Below are positions 28,204-37,529 of a DNA stretch of 64,000 bases, in pieces. Every line of letters begins with the position of its first letter. Position 1 is the first letter of the stretch. The notes under the pieces are model-generated. The model was not told where the DNA came from. It did no database searches and saw nothing but the letters and a program-made list of their open reading frames with translations. A program made the position numbers and the translations under genes. This DNA is from Thalassospira indica (GTDB lineage Bacteria; Pseudomonadota; Alphaproteobacteria; Rhodospirillales; Thalassospiraceae). The DNA lies in assembly GCF_003403095.1 (NCBI RefSeq), contig NZ_CP031555.1, forward strand, positions 1,902,001 to 1,966,000. Reading direction: 5' to 3'.

Positions 28204-29169
28204 CTACTGCATCCACTTCGCAATCATTTTGTGCTGCACCGCGGCCTGTGCCGCCACCCGGTAATAGGACAGCAATTCACGCATCGGCGATGACATCCGG
28301 TCAAAGCCTGAAATAAACGCCACAATGATACCGACCGATGTCTGGCCCTGGATCACAAGGTAACCACCAACAAACAGCACGCAAATCGGCGCCAGCGCAT
28401 TCAAAAGATTGATCAGCGACTTCATGCCGAACTTCAAAACAAAAAGCTGCATGCGGTTGTCAAACAATGCGGTGATGCCCTTATTGATCGGGCGAAGCTG
28501 TTCGTCATCATCCTTGTCGGTCGACATTTCCGAAAGTTCGTCACTGACATCGCGCATCTTCTCAACCCGTGCTTCAATAAGCGCGTTGATGCGTTTCTGA
28601 ATGACCGGCACAAGGGCGACCTGCGGGATCAGGGCGATCACCCCAATCAGGCCGATCATCGGCTCGACACTGATCATATAGCCAAGCCCGAAAATCAGCA
28701 TGCCGCTATTTACCACCGGCTGTGAAAGGCCGTCACCGACAAACCCGCCAAGCTTTTCGATCTCGGACCCGATGATCGAAACCGCACGCCCGTTGCTTTC
28801 ATCCTGGCTGCCGGCCTCGTTATGGGCATGCAGGCGCGTCAGGTGCTTGCGGTTATACTGGATCGCACTTTCACTGAGCCACCCTTCGTAAATCCGAAGC
28901 ACGAACTTGATCCCGCCATGGACGATAATCAGGCCGAGATAAAGCGCGGCCAGCGTGATCAAAAGATCAAAGTCCTGTGGCGTGATGGCGTTATCAACAA
29001 TCCGGCGTTGCAGCTCGATCGGTGCAATGCCAAGGGCGGCCACCAGCACAGCAAGGCTGCACACCACCACCTGATGCCAGCCACTCATCCGCCAGACATA
29101 CCCCCATAGGGAGCTGGCAGGGCGGTCGTCGCCGGTTTTTTCCGGATTGCGCGGGCTGAATTTAAACAT
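28204..29169 (-). CDS. ABC-exporter transmembrane domain without ATPase
   Basis: A 321-residue protein with about six hydrophobic segments that reads like the membrane half of a type I ABC exporter: LVAALGIAPIELQRRIVDNAI near residues 42-62 in part, the coupling-helix region, and YYRVAAQAAVQHKMIAKW just before the stop. It ends where a nucleotide-binding domain would start; no Walker A or ABC signature follows on any frame, because the gene abuts the cyclase gene. It may pair with an ATPase encoded elsewhere or be a relic. Confidence 0.75.
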   Translation of the reverse strand: MFKFSPRNPEKTGDDRPASSLWGYVWRMSGWHQVVVCSLAVLVAALGIAPIELQRRIVDNAITPQDFDLLITLAALYLGLIIVHGGIKFVLRIYEGWLSESAIQYNRKHLTRLHAHNEAGSQDESNGRAVSIIGSEIEKLGGFVGDGLSQPVVNSGMLIFGLGYMISVEPMIGLIGVIALIPQVALVPVIQKRINALIEARVEKMRDVSDELSEMSTDKDDDEQLRPINKGITALFDNRMQLFVLKFGMKSLINLLNALAPICVLFVGGYLVIQGQTSVGIIVAFISGFDRMSSPMRELLSYYRVAAQAAVQHKMIAKWMQ

Positions 29170-29519
29170 GGGCTCAATCGATTGTGGTGACGAAGGCGAT
29201 AAAGGTATGCTTGGTGTACGTGTTCTGGGTGCCCCGGATCAGGGGCGATTGCAGTGTGCACCATAATGCCAACGTCTTGCGCATCAAAATGATCCAGCGG
29301 CGGGGACGGGGGGATATGCTGCTCTAGACTTTAGTTCAGCCCACGCGGATATATCGAAATGACGTTAGGGAAATCAGGCGTTTAGGGACTATTCTGGAGC
29401 TGTGTGAGAACAGTAAAAATAATTGGCATTCCAGTACCGAATAATGCTATTTCATTCTCCAGACGCGCATACCGGGCCGAAAAGTGCCAGAAGGCCGACC
29501 ACAGCAAGGAAAACGCAAC
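29170..29519 (+). other. 350-base intergenic region upstream of pccB
   Basis: The gap between the divergent exporter-domain gene and pccB has no supported gene. A TTGGCA element at about 29424-29429 with A+T-rich sequence downstream could be a pccB promoter, but the -10 match is poor. I saw no PccR-style TTTGCAAA palindromes. Confidence 0.3.
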
Positions 29520-31052
29520 ATGCAGGATATTGTCGCCAAACTCGAAGCGAAGCGCGCCGAAGCTGCCATGGGCGGCGGCCAGCGCCGCATTGATAATCAG
29601 CATGCCAAGGGCAAGCTCACCGCGCGTGAACGCCTTGATGTATTGCTCGATGAGGGCTCCTTCGAAGAATGGGACATGTTCGTCGAACATGATTGCGTCG
29701 ATTTCGGCATGAGCGAAAACCGCATTCCCGGCGACGGTGTCGTCACGGGTCATGGCACGATCAATGGCCGTCTGGTTTTTGTTTTCTCACAGGATTTCAC
29801 CGTGTTCGGCGGCGCACTATCGGGTGCGCATGCGCGCAAGATCGCCAAGATCATGGATCAGGCGATGAAGGTTGGCGCACCGGTGATTGGCCTTAATGAT
29901 TCGGGCGGGGCACGTATTCAGGAAGGTGTTGAAAGCTTGGCAGGCTATGCCGATGTCTTCCAGCGCAATGTCGAGGCATCCGGCGTCATCCCGCAAATTT
30001 CCCTGATCATGGGCCCGTGTGCCGGTGGTGCTGTTTACAGCCCGGCCATGACCGACTTCATCTTCATGGTCAAGGACAGCTCCTATATGTTCGTGACCGG
30101 CCCGGATGTGGTCAAAACCGTCACCCACGAGGAAGTCACCCACGAACAGCTGGGCGGGGCATCGACCCATACCAGTGTGTCGGGTGTGGCTGATCTCGCC
30201 TTTGACAATGATGTCGATCTGCTGCTTCAGACCCGCCGTTTCATGGACTTTCTGCCGCTGTGTAACAAGGAAGATCCGCCAGCGCGTCTTTGCGAGGATC
30301 CGATCAATCGTGATGACTTCTCGCTTGATACCCTGGTGCCAGAAAATCCCAACATGCCCTATGACATGAAGGAACTGATCACCAAGATCGTCGACGAGGG
30401 CGACTTCTTTGAAATTCAGGCCGACTACGCCAAAAACATCATTATCGGCATGGCGCGTATGGATGGTCGCACGGTCGGTGTCGTCGCCAACCAACCGATG
30501 GTGCTGGCCGGGTGCCTTGATATCGATAGCTCCAAAAAGGCCGCACGCTTTGTGCGTTTCTGCGATGCCTACAACATTCCGATTGTCACCTTTGTTGATG
30601 TGCCGGGCTTCATGCCGGGCACCGCACAGGAATATGGCGGCATCATCAAACATGGTGCCAAACTGCTTTATGCCTATGCCGAGGCCACCGTGCCCAAGGT
30701 TACTGTCATTACCCGCAAGGCCTATGGCGGGGCTTATGACGTGATGTCTTCGAAACATCTGCGTGGCGACGTCAACTATGCCTGGCCGACCGCCGAAATT
30801 GCGGTGATGGGGCCAAAAGGGGCGGTGGAAATCATCTTCCGTGCGGATATGGATAATCCGGCAAAGATCGAAGCCCGCACCGAAGAATACCGCGAAAAAT
30901 TCGCCAACCCGTTTGTCGCGGGCCGCAAGGGGTTCATTGATGATGTCATCATGCCGCACGGCACACGCCGCCGCGTTTGCAAGGCGCTGGGTATGCTGCG
31001 CAACAAGGACATCAAGAACCCTGAAAAGAAACACGGCAACATTCCGCTGTAA
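29520..31052 (+). CDS. pccB: Propionyl-CoA carboxylase beta subunit (carboxyltransferase)
   Basis: A 510-residue acyl-CoA carboxyltransferase. The start at 29520 follows CAAGGAAAA. Two crotonase-like halves are visible: [19 protein letters not shown] near residues 123-141 and a second oxyanion region around [24 protein letters not shown] (key part [15 protein letters not shown]). It carries the carboxyl group from biotin to propionyl-CoA, giving methylmalonyl-CoA. It is 22 bases upstream of pccA. Confidence 0.94.
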   Translation: MQDIVAKLEAKRAEAAMGGGQRRIDNQHAKGKLTARERLDVLLDEGSFEEWDMFVEHDCVDFGMSENRIPGDGVVTGHGTINGRLVFVFSQDFTVFGGALSGAHARKIAKIMDQAMKVGAPVIGLNDSGGARIQEGVESLAGYADVFQRNVEASGVIPQISLIMGPCAGGAVYSPAMTDFIFMVKDSSYMFVTGPDVVKTVTHEEVTHEQLGGASTHTSVSGVADLAFDNDVDLLLQTRRFMDFLPLCNKEDPPARLCEDPINRDDFSLDTLVPENPNMPYDMKELITKIVDEGDFFEIQADYAKNIIIGMARMDGRTVGVVANQPMVLAGCLDIDSSKKAARFVRFCDAYNIPIVTFVDVPGFMPGTAQEYGGIIKHGAKLLYAYAEATVPKVTVITRKAYGGAYDVMSSKHLRGDVNYAWPTAEIAVMGPKGAVEIIFRADMDNPAKIEARTEEYREKFANPFVAGRKGFIDDVIMPHGTRRRVCKALGMLRNKDIKNPEKKHGNIPL

Positions 31053-31074
31053 GACAAATTGGGAGAGATAAAAA

Positions 31075-33075
31075 ATGTTTAGCAAGATCCTGATTGCCAA
31101 CCGCGGTGAAATCGCCTGCCGTGTGATCAAATCAGCCCGCAAAATGGGCATCAAGACCGTTGCGGTTTACTCCGATGCCGACAAGGCGGCCCTGCATGTC
31201 CAGATGGCCGACGAGGCGGTGCGCATTGGCCCGGCACCCAGTAATCAGTCCTATCTGATTATTGAAAACATTATCGAGGCCTGCAAATCCACCGGGGCCG
31301 AGGCCGTTCATCCCGGCTATGGCTTCCTGTCGGAAAATCAGGCCTTCGCCAAGGCCCTTGATGCCGCCAACATCGCCTTCATTGGCCCGCCGAATGGTGC
31401 GATTGCCGCCATGGGCGACAAGATTACCTCCAAAAAGATCGCGGCTGATGCCGGTGTCTCGACCGTGCCCGGCTATATGGGCGTGATCAAGGATACCGAC
31501 GAGGCGATCAAGATCGCCAACGAGATTGGCTACCCGGTGATGCTCAAGGCATCCGCGGGCGGTGGCGGCAAGGGCATGCGTATTGCGCGCAACGATGCCG
31601 AATGCCGCGAAGGCTTCGAACGTGCAACGTCCGAGGCCGCAAGCTCCTTTGGCGATGACCGCGTCTTTGTCGAAAAATTCGTCGAAGAACCGCGCCATAT
31701 CGAAATTCAGGTGCTGGCCGATAAGCACGGCAACGCGATCTATCTGGGGGAACGCGAATGCTCCATCCAGCGTCGCCACCAAAAGGTCGTCGAAGAAGCC
31801 CCGTCACCCTTTATCGATCCCGCCACCCGCAAGGCCATGGGCGAACAGGCCGTTGCACTGGCGCGTGCGGTGGATTACTGCTCGGCCGGCACGGTGGAAT
31901 TCATTGTCGATAAGGACAAGAACTTCTACTTCCTTGAAATGAATACTCGCCTGCAGGTCGAACATCCAGTGACCGAACTTGTCACGGGTCAGGACCTCGT
32001 CGAATGGATGATCAAGATCGCCGATGGCGAAAAACTGACGCTCAAGCAGGATGACGTCACGCTCACCGGCTGGGCCATGGAAACCCGCGTCTATGCCGAG
32101 GATCCCTTCCGCGAATTCCTGCCCTCGACCGGGCGTCTGGTGCGCTATCAGCCGCCTGCGGAATCGGATACCGTACGTGTCGATACCGGCGTCTATGAAG
32201 GCGGCGAGATTTCGATGTTCTATGACCCGATGGTCGCCAAACTGATCACCTATGGCGAGGATCGCGATCAGGCGATTGGGGAAATGCGTCGTGCGCTTGA
32301 TGCCTATTACATTCGTGGCATTTCGCACAACATCCCGTTCCTGGCCGCTGTCATGGCCAACAAACGCTTCCAGGATGGCAACATCACCACCAACTTCATA
32401 ACTGAGGAATATCCCAACGGCTTCTCCGCCGATGATCTGCCCAATGATGATCCCGCAACCCTGATCGTGGTTGCGGCCTATATCAATCAGCGCGTTGCGG
32501 AACGCAATGCCGGCATCACAGGCCAGGTCAGCGACCATCCGCTTGAAATCGCCGAAAGCTGGGTGGCGGTTTGTGGCGATGAGCATACCGCGTTTGATAT
32601 CGAGTTTGATGGTGTTAACGGCGATTACATTGTCGCCATCGGCGATCGCAGCTATGGCGTGGTGTCGGACTGGAAGATCGGCGATCCGATGTTTGTCGGT
32701 GAAATCGATGGTGCCCCGGTCTGTGTGCAGATCGACATCGAAGGGGTGGGCTACAAACTTGCCGCCAACGGCATTCAGCGCCACTTCAAAGTCATGCTGC
32801 CCCGCGTGGCCGAACTGCAAAAGCTGATGCCGTTCAAAGCCCCGCCGGATATGTCAAACTTCCTGCTTTCGCCAATGCCGGGCCTGCTGGTGAAAGTCTC
32901 GGTCGAAGAAGGCCAGACCGTCCAGCCGGGCGAGGAACTTTGCATCCTTGAAGCGATGAAAATGGAAAACGTCCTTAAATGCGAAAGCAAAGGCGTGGTC
33001 AAAAAGATCCACGCCGAGCAGGGCGCAAACCTCTCGGTCGATGCCATCATCATCGAGTTCGAAAAAGACGAATAA
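31075..33075 (+). CDS. pccA: Propionyl-CoA carboxylase alpha subunit (biotin carboxylase + biotin carrier)
   Basis: A 666-residue protein. The biotin carboxylase with ATP-grasp fold covers about 1-450 (KASAGGGGKGMRIA glycine-rich loop, EMNTRLQVEHPVTE), then a BT linker region, then the biotinyl domain with EAMKMEN at 626-632, Lys629 being biotinylated. It carboxylates biotin with ATP and bicarbonate for PccB. A terminator follows. Without further pathway genes here, conversion on to succinyl-CoA must be encoded elsewhere. Confidence 0.94.
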   Translation: MFSKILIANRGEIACRVIKSARKMGIKTVAVYSDADKAALHVQMADEAVRIGPAPSNQSYLIIENIIEACKSTGAEAVHPGYGFLSENQAFAKALDAANIAFIGPPNGAIAAMGDKITSKKIAADAGVSTVPGYMGVIKDTDEAIKIANEIGYPVMLKASAGGGGKGMRIARNDAECREGFERATSEAASSFGDDRVFVEKFVEEPRHIEIQVLADKHGNAIYLGERECSIQRRHQKVVEEAPSPFIDPATRKAMGEQAVALARAVDYCSAGTVEFIVDKDKNFYFLEMNTRLQVEHPVTELVTGQDLVEWMIKIADGEKLTLKQDDVTLTGWAMETRVYAEDPFREFLPSTGRLVRYQPPAESDTVRVDTGVYEGGEISMFYDPMVAKLITYGEDRDQAIGEMRRALDAYYIRGISHNIPFLAAVMANKRFQDGNITTNFITEEYPNGFSADDLPNDDPATLIVVAAYINQRVAERNAGITGQVSDHPLEIAESWVAVCGDEHTAFDIEFDGVNGDYIVAIGDRSYGVVSDWKIGDPMFVGEIDGAPVCVQIDIEGVGYKLAANGIQRHFKVMLPRVAELQKLMPFKAPPDMSNFLLSPMPGLLVKVSVEEGQTVQPGEELCILEAMKMENVLKCESKGVVKKIHAEQGANLSVDAIIIEFEKDE

Positions 33076-33107
33076 ACCACCCGATCCCTCAAGGATGATG
33101 CTTGATT

Positions 33108-33141
33108 ATGGCGCTGGCGAGTTACCGCTGGCGCCATTTTT
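33108..33141 (+). terminator. Terminator after pccA
   Basis: A stem of about 12 pairs, 33108-33119 with 33126-33137 (two G-U pairs), is followed by TTTTT. It lies 33 bases after the pccA stop. Confidence 0.8.
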
Positions 33142-33207
33142 GATTTGTGTTCAAGCCACGCATATTATGATCGCCATTCCACACTGGTTCAGTGAGAAGG
33201 GCCTCTA

Positions 33208-33762
33208 ATGACTGTAATCTCTTGTCATCGTCTTTGTGTTTGGTATCTCGAAGAATGTAACTATCATCTTGAGGGATACAAAAAACGCGTCGGTGCGTTA
33301 GTACTCGCAAATAAAAGTATGAGTACAGCGGTTATCAACGCTGCTACTGCCGTAATATCAGATGATGATGCATTTTTAGCTTTCTCCGACAAAGCAAAAG
33401 AGGCTCTGCAAACGCGAGATGTGTTGAAGGAGTACCAAATCGTAAATCGTTCGCGTCATGATTTTTTGAGGACTGACGTCAAAGCGGGACGTGAGGTTCT
33501 TGTTATCGCTCTTGGCGGAGGTGTGTCTGAAGAGGACGAAACGGTTTTAGATGAATTAAAACTGGTTCGGGATCAAATCGAACATCCGAGGCCCACCACT
33601 CATGAATTTAAGGATGATTTCTTGCTCAGAGGTATTCGAAAAGGTTGTGAGATAATCCGTAGGCTTGATTTCTCGCCAGAATCCTCAGGAGCCGCTCAAA
33701 TAATAGCGACGGTTGACAGGGTTAACCTTGCTTGCAATGAGATCGAGAATGGTTGGGCTTAG
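33208..33762 (+). CDS. Hypothetical protein, A+T-rich orphan with an R-x4-H motif
   Basis: A 184-residue protein with a GAGAAGGG ribosome site before the ATG. I do not recognise a family. It looks all-helical and soluble, and the carboxyl half has LVRDQIEHPRPTTHEF, where RDQIEH matches the R-x4-H spacing of HEPN ribonucleases; on its own that is weak evidence. Its base composition is visibly A+T-richer than pccA and the next HAD gene, which suggests acquisition. Confidence 0.55.
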   Translation: MTVISCHRLCVWYLEECNYHLEGYKKRVGALVLANKSMSTAVINAATAVISDDDAFLAFSDKAKEALQTRDVLKEYQIVNRSRHDFLRTDVKAGREVLVIALGGGVSEEDETVLDELKLVRDQIEHPRPTTHEFKDDFLLRGIRKGCEIIRRLDFSPESSGAAQIIATVDRVNLACNEIENGWA

Positions 33763-33947
33763 CTCAGCAGCGTCTTTTCTTTAACCTGTTCAAACACTTG
33801 TGTTTTCAAGGGCTTTCGGATCCGTTTCACGCATATTAAATACAGATAACGGGGCTTTACGGCGCGTTTGCACTGCCATATGGTCATTAATCGAGGCTGT
33901 AATCCCGTTGTTTGCGGCCATCCAAGAACAAGAAACGAGGCGTGTAT

Positions 33948-34682
33948 ATGTATAAGCTGATTGCTTTTGATGGCGACGATACCCTGTGGCACAATGAGCC
34001 GCTTTTCCGCGAAGCCCATGTGCAGTTGCGCGAAATGCTGGGACATTATGTTGATCCCGAAAAGGTTGATGATCGTCTTTATCAGGCCGAGTTGGCCAAC
34101 CTTTCCATCTATGGCTATGGCGTGACGGGCTTTACCCTGTCGATGATTGAAACTGCGATCGAATTGTCTGATCGTAAAATCAGCGCCGAGGACATCCACA
34201 AACTGGCCGAAATAGGCAAATCGATGCTGCGTGCGCCAACCCGTATTATCGACGGGGCGGAAAGCGTGCTGAAACATTATGCCAAGCACCCGGACTACAA
34301 GGTAGTTCTGGTCACCAAGGGCGATCTGATCGCCCAACAGCTCAAGATTGACCGTTCCGGCTTTGAAGACCTGTTTGACGGTATCGAGATCGTCTCGGAA
34401 AAAGATCCGCTGACCTATCGCAATATTTTCGGCCGCTATGGTGTTGAGCCCGAACAGGCCGTGATGATCGGCAATTCGATGAAATCCGATATTCTGCCGG
34501 TCCTTGCGTGCGGTGGCACTGCGATCCACATTCCCTATGAAATCACCTGGGTTCACGAAATGGTCGACCAGACCGAGATCGACAATGACAAGGTCATCAC
34601 GGCCGAAAGCATTGCCGATGTACCCGGGATCATCGAAAAACTCGAACAGCAAATGGCGAGTGGGAGAATGGAAAATGTCTGA
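33948..34682 (+). CDS. HAD family hydrolase
   Basis: A 244-residue HAD phosphatase: motif I LIAFDGDDTLWHNE, motif II VVLVTKGD, a lysine in SEKDPLTYRNIF and motif III/IV MIGNSMKSDILPVLACGG. The DGDDTLW form resembles pyrimidine 5'-nucleotidase or YjjG-like enzymes, but the substrate is unknown. Start at 33948 follows GAGG. The stop overlaps the DUF1244 start by eight bases. Confidence 0.82.
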   Translation: MYKLIAFDGDDTLWHNEPLFREAHVQLREMLGHYVDPEKVDDRLYQAELANLSIYGYGVTGFTLSMIETAIELSDRKISAEDIHKLAEIGKSMLRAPTRIIDGAESVLKHYAKHPDYKVVLVTKGDLIAQQLKIDRSGFEDLFDGIEIVSEKDPLTYRNIFGRYGVEPEQAVMIGNSMKSDILPVLACGGTAIHIPYEITWVHEMVDQTEIDNDKVITAESIADVPGIIEKLEQQMASGRMENV

Positions 34683-35058
34683 TTGCGCCGGTTCTGAAAT
34701 GTCCACCGAGGCGGTTCTCGCCAACGGCCCGGCTGCCGATCTTGATCCGCAAACCAAACTCGAACTCGAAGCGGCTGCCTTTCGTGGCCTTGTGACGCAC
34801 CTTCAGGATCGCAAGGATGTTCAGAATATCGATCTGATGAACCTTGCCGGGTTCTGCCGCAATTGCCTCGCCAAATGGTATCTGGCCGCCGCACGCGAAC
34901 ACGGTGTTGCGATGGATTATGATGGGGCGCGCGAAGTTGTCTATGGCATGACCTATGACGAATGGAAGGACAATCATCAGGCGCCGGCATCTGATGAGCA
35001 GAAACAGAAGTTTCAGGACACCGCCCATCTGCATGCCAAAATCCCCGGCGCGAAGTAA
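34675..35058 (+). CDS. DUF1244 domain protein
   Basis: A 127-residue protein with the DUF1244 signature MNLAGFCRNCLAKWYL near residues 59-74 and the following GMTYDEWK. A shorter start at 34699 is possible. The family is small, helical, common in alpha- and gammaproteobacteria and of unknown function; the paired cysteines in CRNC may matter. It overlaps the HAD gene by eight bases and is probably co-translated. Confidence 0.85.
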   Translation: MSDCAGSEMSTEAVLANGPAADLDPQTKLELEAAAFRGLVTHLQDRKDVQNIDLMNLAGFCRNCLAKWYLAAAREHGVAMDYDGAREVVYGMTYDEWKDNHQAPASDEQKQKFQDTAHLHAKIPGAK

Positions 35059-35097
35059 GCCGCGGATAAAACCATCGACAAGGGAGGAGGCCCGATC

Positions 35098-35412
35098 ATG
35101 ACCGATACAAGCCCCGACCCGTCAACCGGTGACGGCAACATCGCCGTCCATGCCCGGATCGAAGGCCGGGTGCAGGGCGTGTGGTATCGCGCATGGACCG
35201 TGGAAGAAGCCTGCAAACGCGATCTGACCGGCTGGGTACGCAATCGCAATGATGGTTCGGTCGAGGCGGTATTTTGCGGCCCGGCCAAGGTGGTGCAATC
35301 CATGATCACCGCCTGCCACGATGGCCCGACCCATGCGCGCGTTGATCGCATCCATGAAGAACCGGCGCTTGAAGACGGTTTTGCCACGTTTGAAAAGCGC
35401 CCAACCGCCTGA
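35098..35412 (+). CDS. acyP: Acylphosphatase
   Basis: A 104-residue protein. The acylphosphatase signature GRVQGVWYRAW (residues 23-33) supplies the phosphate-binding loop and catalytic arginine, and the catalytic asparagine lies in VRNRNDGSVEA. It hydrolyses acyl phosphates such as acetyl phosphate or carbamoyl phosphate. A strong GGGAGGAGG ribosome site precedes it. Confidence 0.92.
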   Translation: MTDTSPDPSTGDGNIAVHARIEGRVQGVWYRAWTVEEACKRDLTGWVRNRNDGSVEAVFCGPAKVVQSMITACHDGPTHARVDRIHEEPALEDGFATFEKRPTA

Positions 35413-35422
35413 AACAGCGGGT

Positions 35423-35500
35423 CCGCCAAGGCGTTGGCGGCTTTGTTAAACCGATTGCAAAAGCCTTTTTCCAATTGATTCTGGAAAAAGGCTTTTTCTT
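35423..35500 (+). terminator. Tandem terminator hairpins after acyP
   Basis: Two hairpins lie in a row. The first is a seven-pair stem, 35423-35429 with 35434-35440. The second is a perfect 15-pair stem, 35459-35473 with 35482-35496, with an eight-base loop and a following T-rich tract. The second is also symmetric enough to work on the minus strand. Confidence 0.85.
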
Positions 35501-35583
35501 TATCGCACTGCGGTGGCATGGTTATGAAATCCTGACTGCATGGTCAGACGCAATGCGTCGGGAAATCAACAGGGAGACTACAC

Positions 35584-36435
35584 ATGACCTTTATCGCAAA
35601 ATCATTTGGCGTTGCTGCCATTGTTGCGACCAGTGCGCTTTGCGCGTTCGGCGCCCAGGCAGAGCCGGAACAGAATGATGGCCTGAACGGCACACTTTGG
35701 CTGCAAACCTCGGTCGAATACAAAACGACCGCCATGTCGGTTTATGCCGGTGCCACCCGTTTGCTTGATGCGGCCATTGGCGATCACAGCTGGACGGCAG
35801 CGCTCGAGCAGGACGGCAATTATATGACCAAGCCGCCGGCGGTTATCCTTGATGTCGATGAAACGGTTCTCGATAACTCCGCCTATCAGGCATGGGTTGT
35901 CACCGACAAAACCCATTACAGCTCCAAAACCTGGGCGGCCTTTGTGCACGACATGATTTCCACCCCGACGCCGGGCGCGCTGGAATTCACCAAGGCGGCT
36001 GCCGCCCGTGGTGTTGAAGTCTTCTATGTCTCAAACCGCAAGGCACCGGAAGAAGCACCGACCATCGAAAACCTCAAGAAATATGGCTTCCCCTATGCGG
36101 ATGAAAAGCATGTCATGCTTCGCGGTGAAGTCGAAGAATGGGGCTCGAACAAAACCCCGCGCCGGGCGGCTGTTGCTGAAGATTACCGTGTGATCATGCA
36201 GTTTGGTGACAATTTCGGTGACTTCACCGATGAAATCGATGGCTCGATTTCTGATCGTCTCGCTGTCATGGAAAAATACGGCAATTACTGGGGGGAACGC
36301 TGGTTCATGCTGCCAAACCCAAGCTACGGCTCATGGGAAGAAGCCGCCTTCGGTGGCGATTGGGGCAAGTCGGGCGACGAACGCCGTCAGGACAAACTCA
36401 ATGCCATGACCCCGTGGGCAGGCCCGACCGAGTAA
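35584..36435 (+). CDS. Periplasmic HAD acid phosphatase, class B/C-like (e(P4) family)
   Basis: A 283-residue protein with a Sec signal peptide ending GAQA (near residue 26) and no lipobox cysteine. Motif I is ILDVDETVLDNSAY near residues 87-100, motif II YVSNRK, and later QFGDNFGDF supplies the metal-binding aspartates. It should dephosphorylate nucleotides or other esters outside the cytoplasm. It is monocistronic between terminators. Confidence 0.88.
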   Translation: MTFIAKSFGVAAIVATSALCAFGAQAEPEQNDGLNGTLWLQTSVEYKTTAMSVYAGATRLLDAAIGDHSWTAALEQDGNYMTKPPAVILDVDETVLDNSAYQAWVVTDKTHYSSKTWAAFVHDMISTPTPGALEFTKAAAARGVEVFYVSNRKAPEEAPTIENLKKYGFPYADEKHVMLRGEVEEWGSNKTPRRAAVAEDYRVIMQFGDNFGDFTDEIDGSISDRLAVMEKYGNYWGERWFMLPNPSYGSWEEAAFGGDWGKSGDERRQDKLNAMTPWAGPTE

Positions 36436-36457
36436 TCCTTGCCGCGTACTTACGTTA

Positions 36458-36487
36458 AAGGGCGTCCCGACCGGGGCGCCTTTTTTA
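36458..36487 (+). terminator. Terminator after the acid phosphatase gene
   Basis: An imperfect G+C-rich stem, 36458-36469 with 36474-36484 and one bulge, is followed by six T residues. Confidence 0.75.
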
Positions 36488-36593
36488 TATCTAACCTTCT
36501 GCGCGACCTCCGGGGTTCATCTTTGCCGTGCAATGGTGTTAGGGTCATGCATCAGGCTTTAACCGCTTTGCACGCGCCACCACGCAGGATGTT

Positions 36594-37514
36594 ATGAAAG
36601 CGACTGCCGCCAACGCCGCCACCCCGCACCGTGATCGTGTCCCACTGGCTGTCGGGACGATCATTTTTACCGTTTTCGCCCTGTCACTGGGCGATGCGCT
36701 GATCAAGCAATCGAGCGGCCAGTTCGTCATCTGGCAAATATTCGTCATCAGATCGGCAATCGCCATTCCCTTTCTGGTGGGCTATCTGGCAATTCGTGTC
36801 CCGTCGGCCTTGCGCCTTGGTCATGCTTTTGGCTGGACCACGTTGCGCAGCCTTTTGCTGGTCGTGATGTGGATTTGCTATTATCTGTCCCTGCCGCATC
36901 TGACCCTGTCGGTGGCGGCGGCAACCTATTACACCTTGCCGATTTTCATCACGCTGTTTAGCGCCATCACGACCCGAACCAAAATCAGTAAAACAGGCTG
37001 GCTTGCCGTCGTCATCGGCTTTGCGGGTGTGCTGTTTATTCTGCGTCCGGATGCCGGAAACTTTAATGGTTATGCATTGCTGCCACTGTTTGCGGCCATG
37101 CTGTATGCGGTGGCGATGATCTTGACCCGCACCAAATGCCGGGACGAACATCCGATCAAGCTCTCGCTTGCGCTGAACATCGCCTTTGTTGCGGTCGGGG
37201 CGATTGCTGCGCTGGTGATCAGCCTGCTGTCTGATGATATGCGCGATGGCTTCCTTCTTGCCCCTTGGAGCACCATGAACCTAACCGGCTTGGGCACGAT
37301 GGCGCTTCTGGCGGCATCCATCCTGATCGGCAGCATCGGGGCCGCCATTGCCTATCAAAACGGCCCGCCCGCCATGATCGGCACGTTTGATTTTGCCTAT
37401 GTCGGGTTTTCGTTTGTCTGGGGTGTGGTCTTCTTTGCCGAAACCCCCGATGCTCTGTCTCTGATCGGCATTGTCCTGATTGTCGGGGCAGGGGTGATGG
37501 CGCTTCGCCAGTAA
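36594..37514 (+). CDS. EamA/DMT family transporter
   Basis: A 306-residue protein with about ten hydrophobic segments in two EamA repeats (first repeat from near residue 18, second from near 150). The inner motif YYTLPIFITLFSAI lies around 120, and a polar segment TRTKCRDEHPIK separates the repeats. The drug/metabolite superfamily exports small metabolites; the substrate is unknown. Confidence 0.85.
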   Translation: MKATAANAATPHRDRVPLAVGTIIFTVFALSLGDALIKQSSGQFVIWQIFVIRSAIAIPFLVGYLAIRVPSALRLGHAFGWTTLRSLLLVVMWICYYLSLPHLTLSVAAATYYTLPIFITLFSAITTRTKISKTGWLAVVIGFAGVLFILRPDAGNFNGYALLPLFAAMLYAVAMILTRTKCRDEHPIKLSLALNIAFVAVGAIAALVISLLSDDMRDGFLLAPWSTMNLTGLGTMALLAASILIGSIGAAIAYQNGPPAMIGTFDFAYVGFSFVWGVVFFAETPDALSLIGIVLIVGAGVMALRQ

Positions 37515-37529
37515 CCGGGATATCGCCAG

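Noticed and set aside
31804..32820. Minus-strand ORF of 338 codons inside pccA
   Set aside because: Antisense shadow of a G+C-rich core gene with no recognisable domain.
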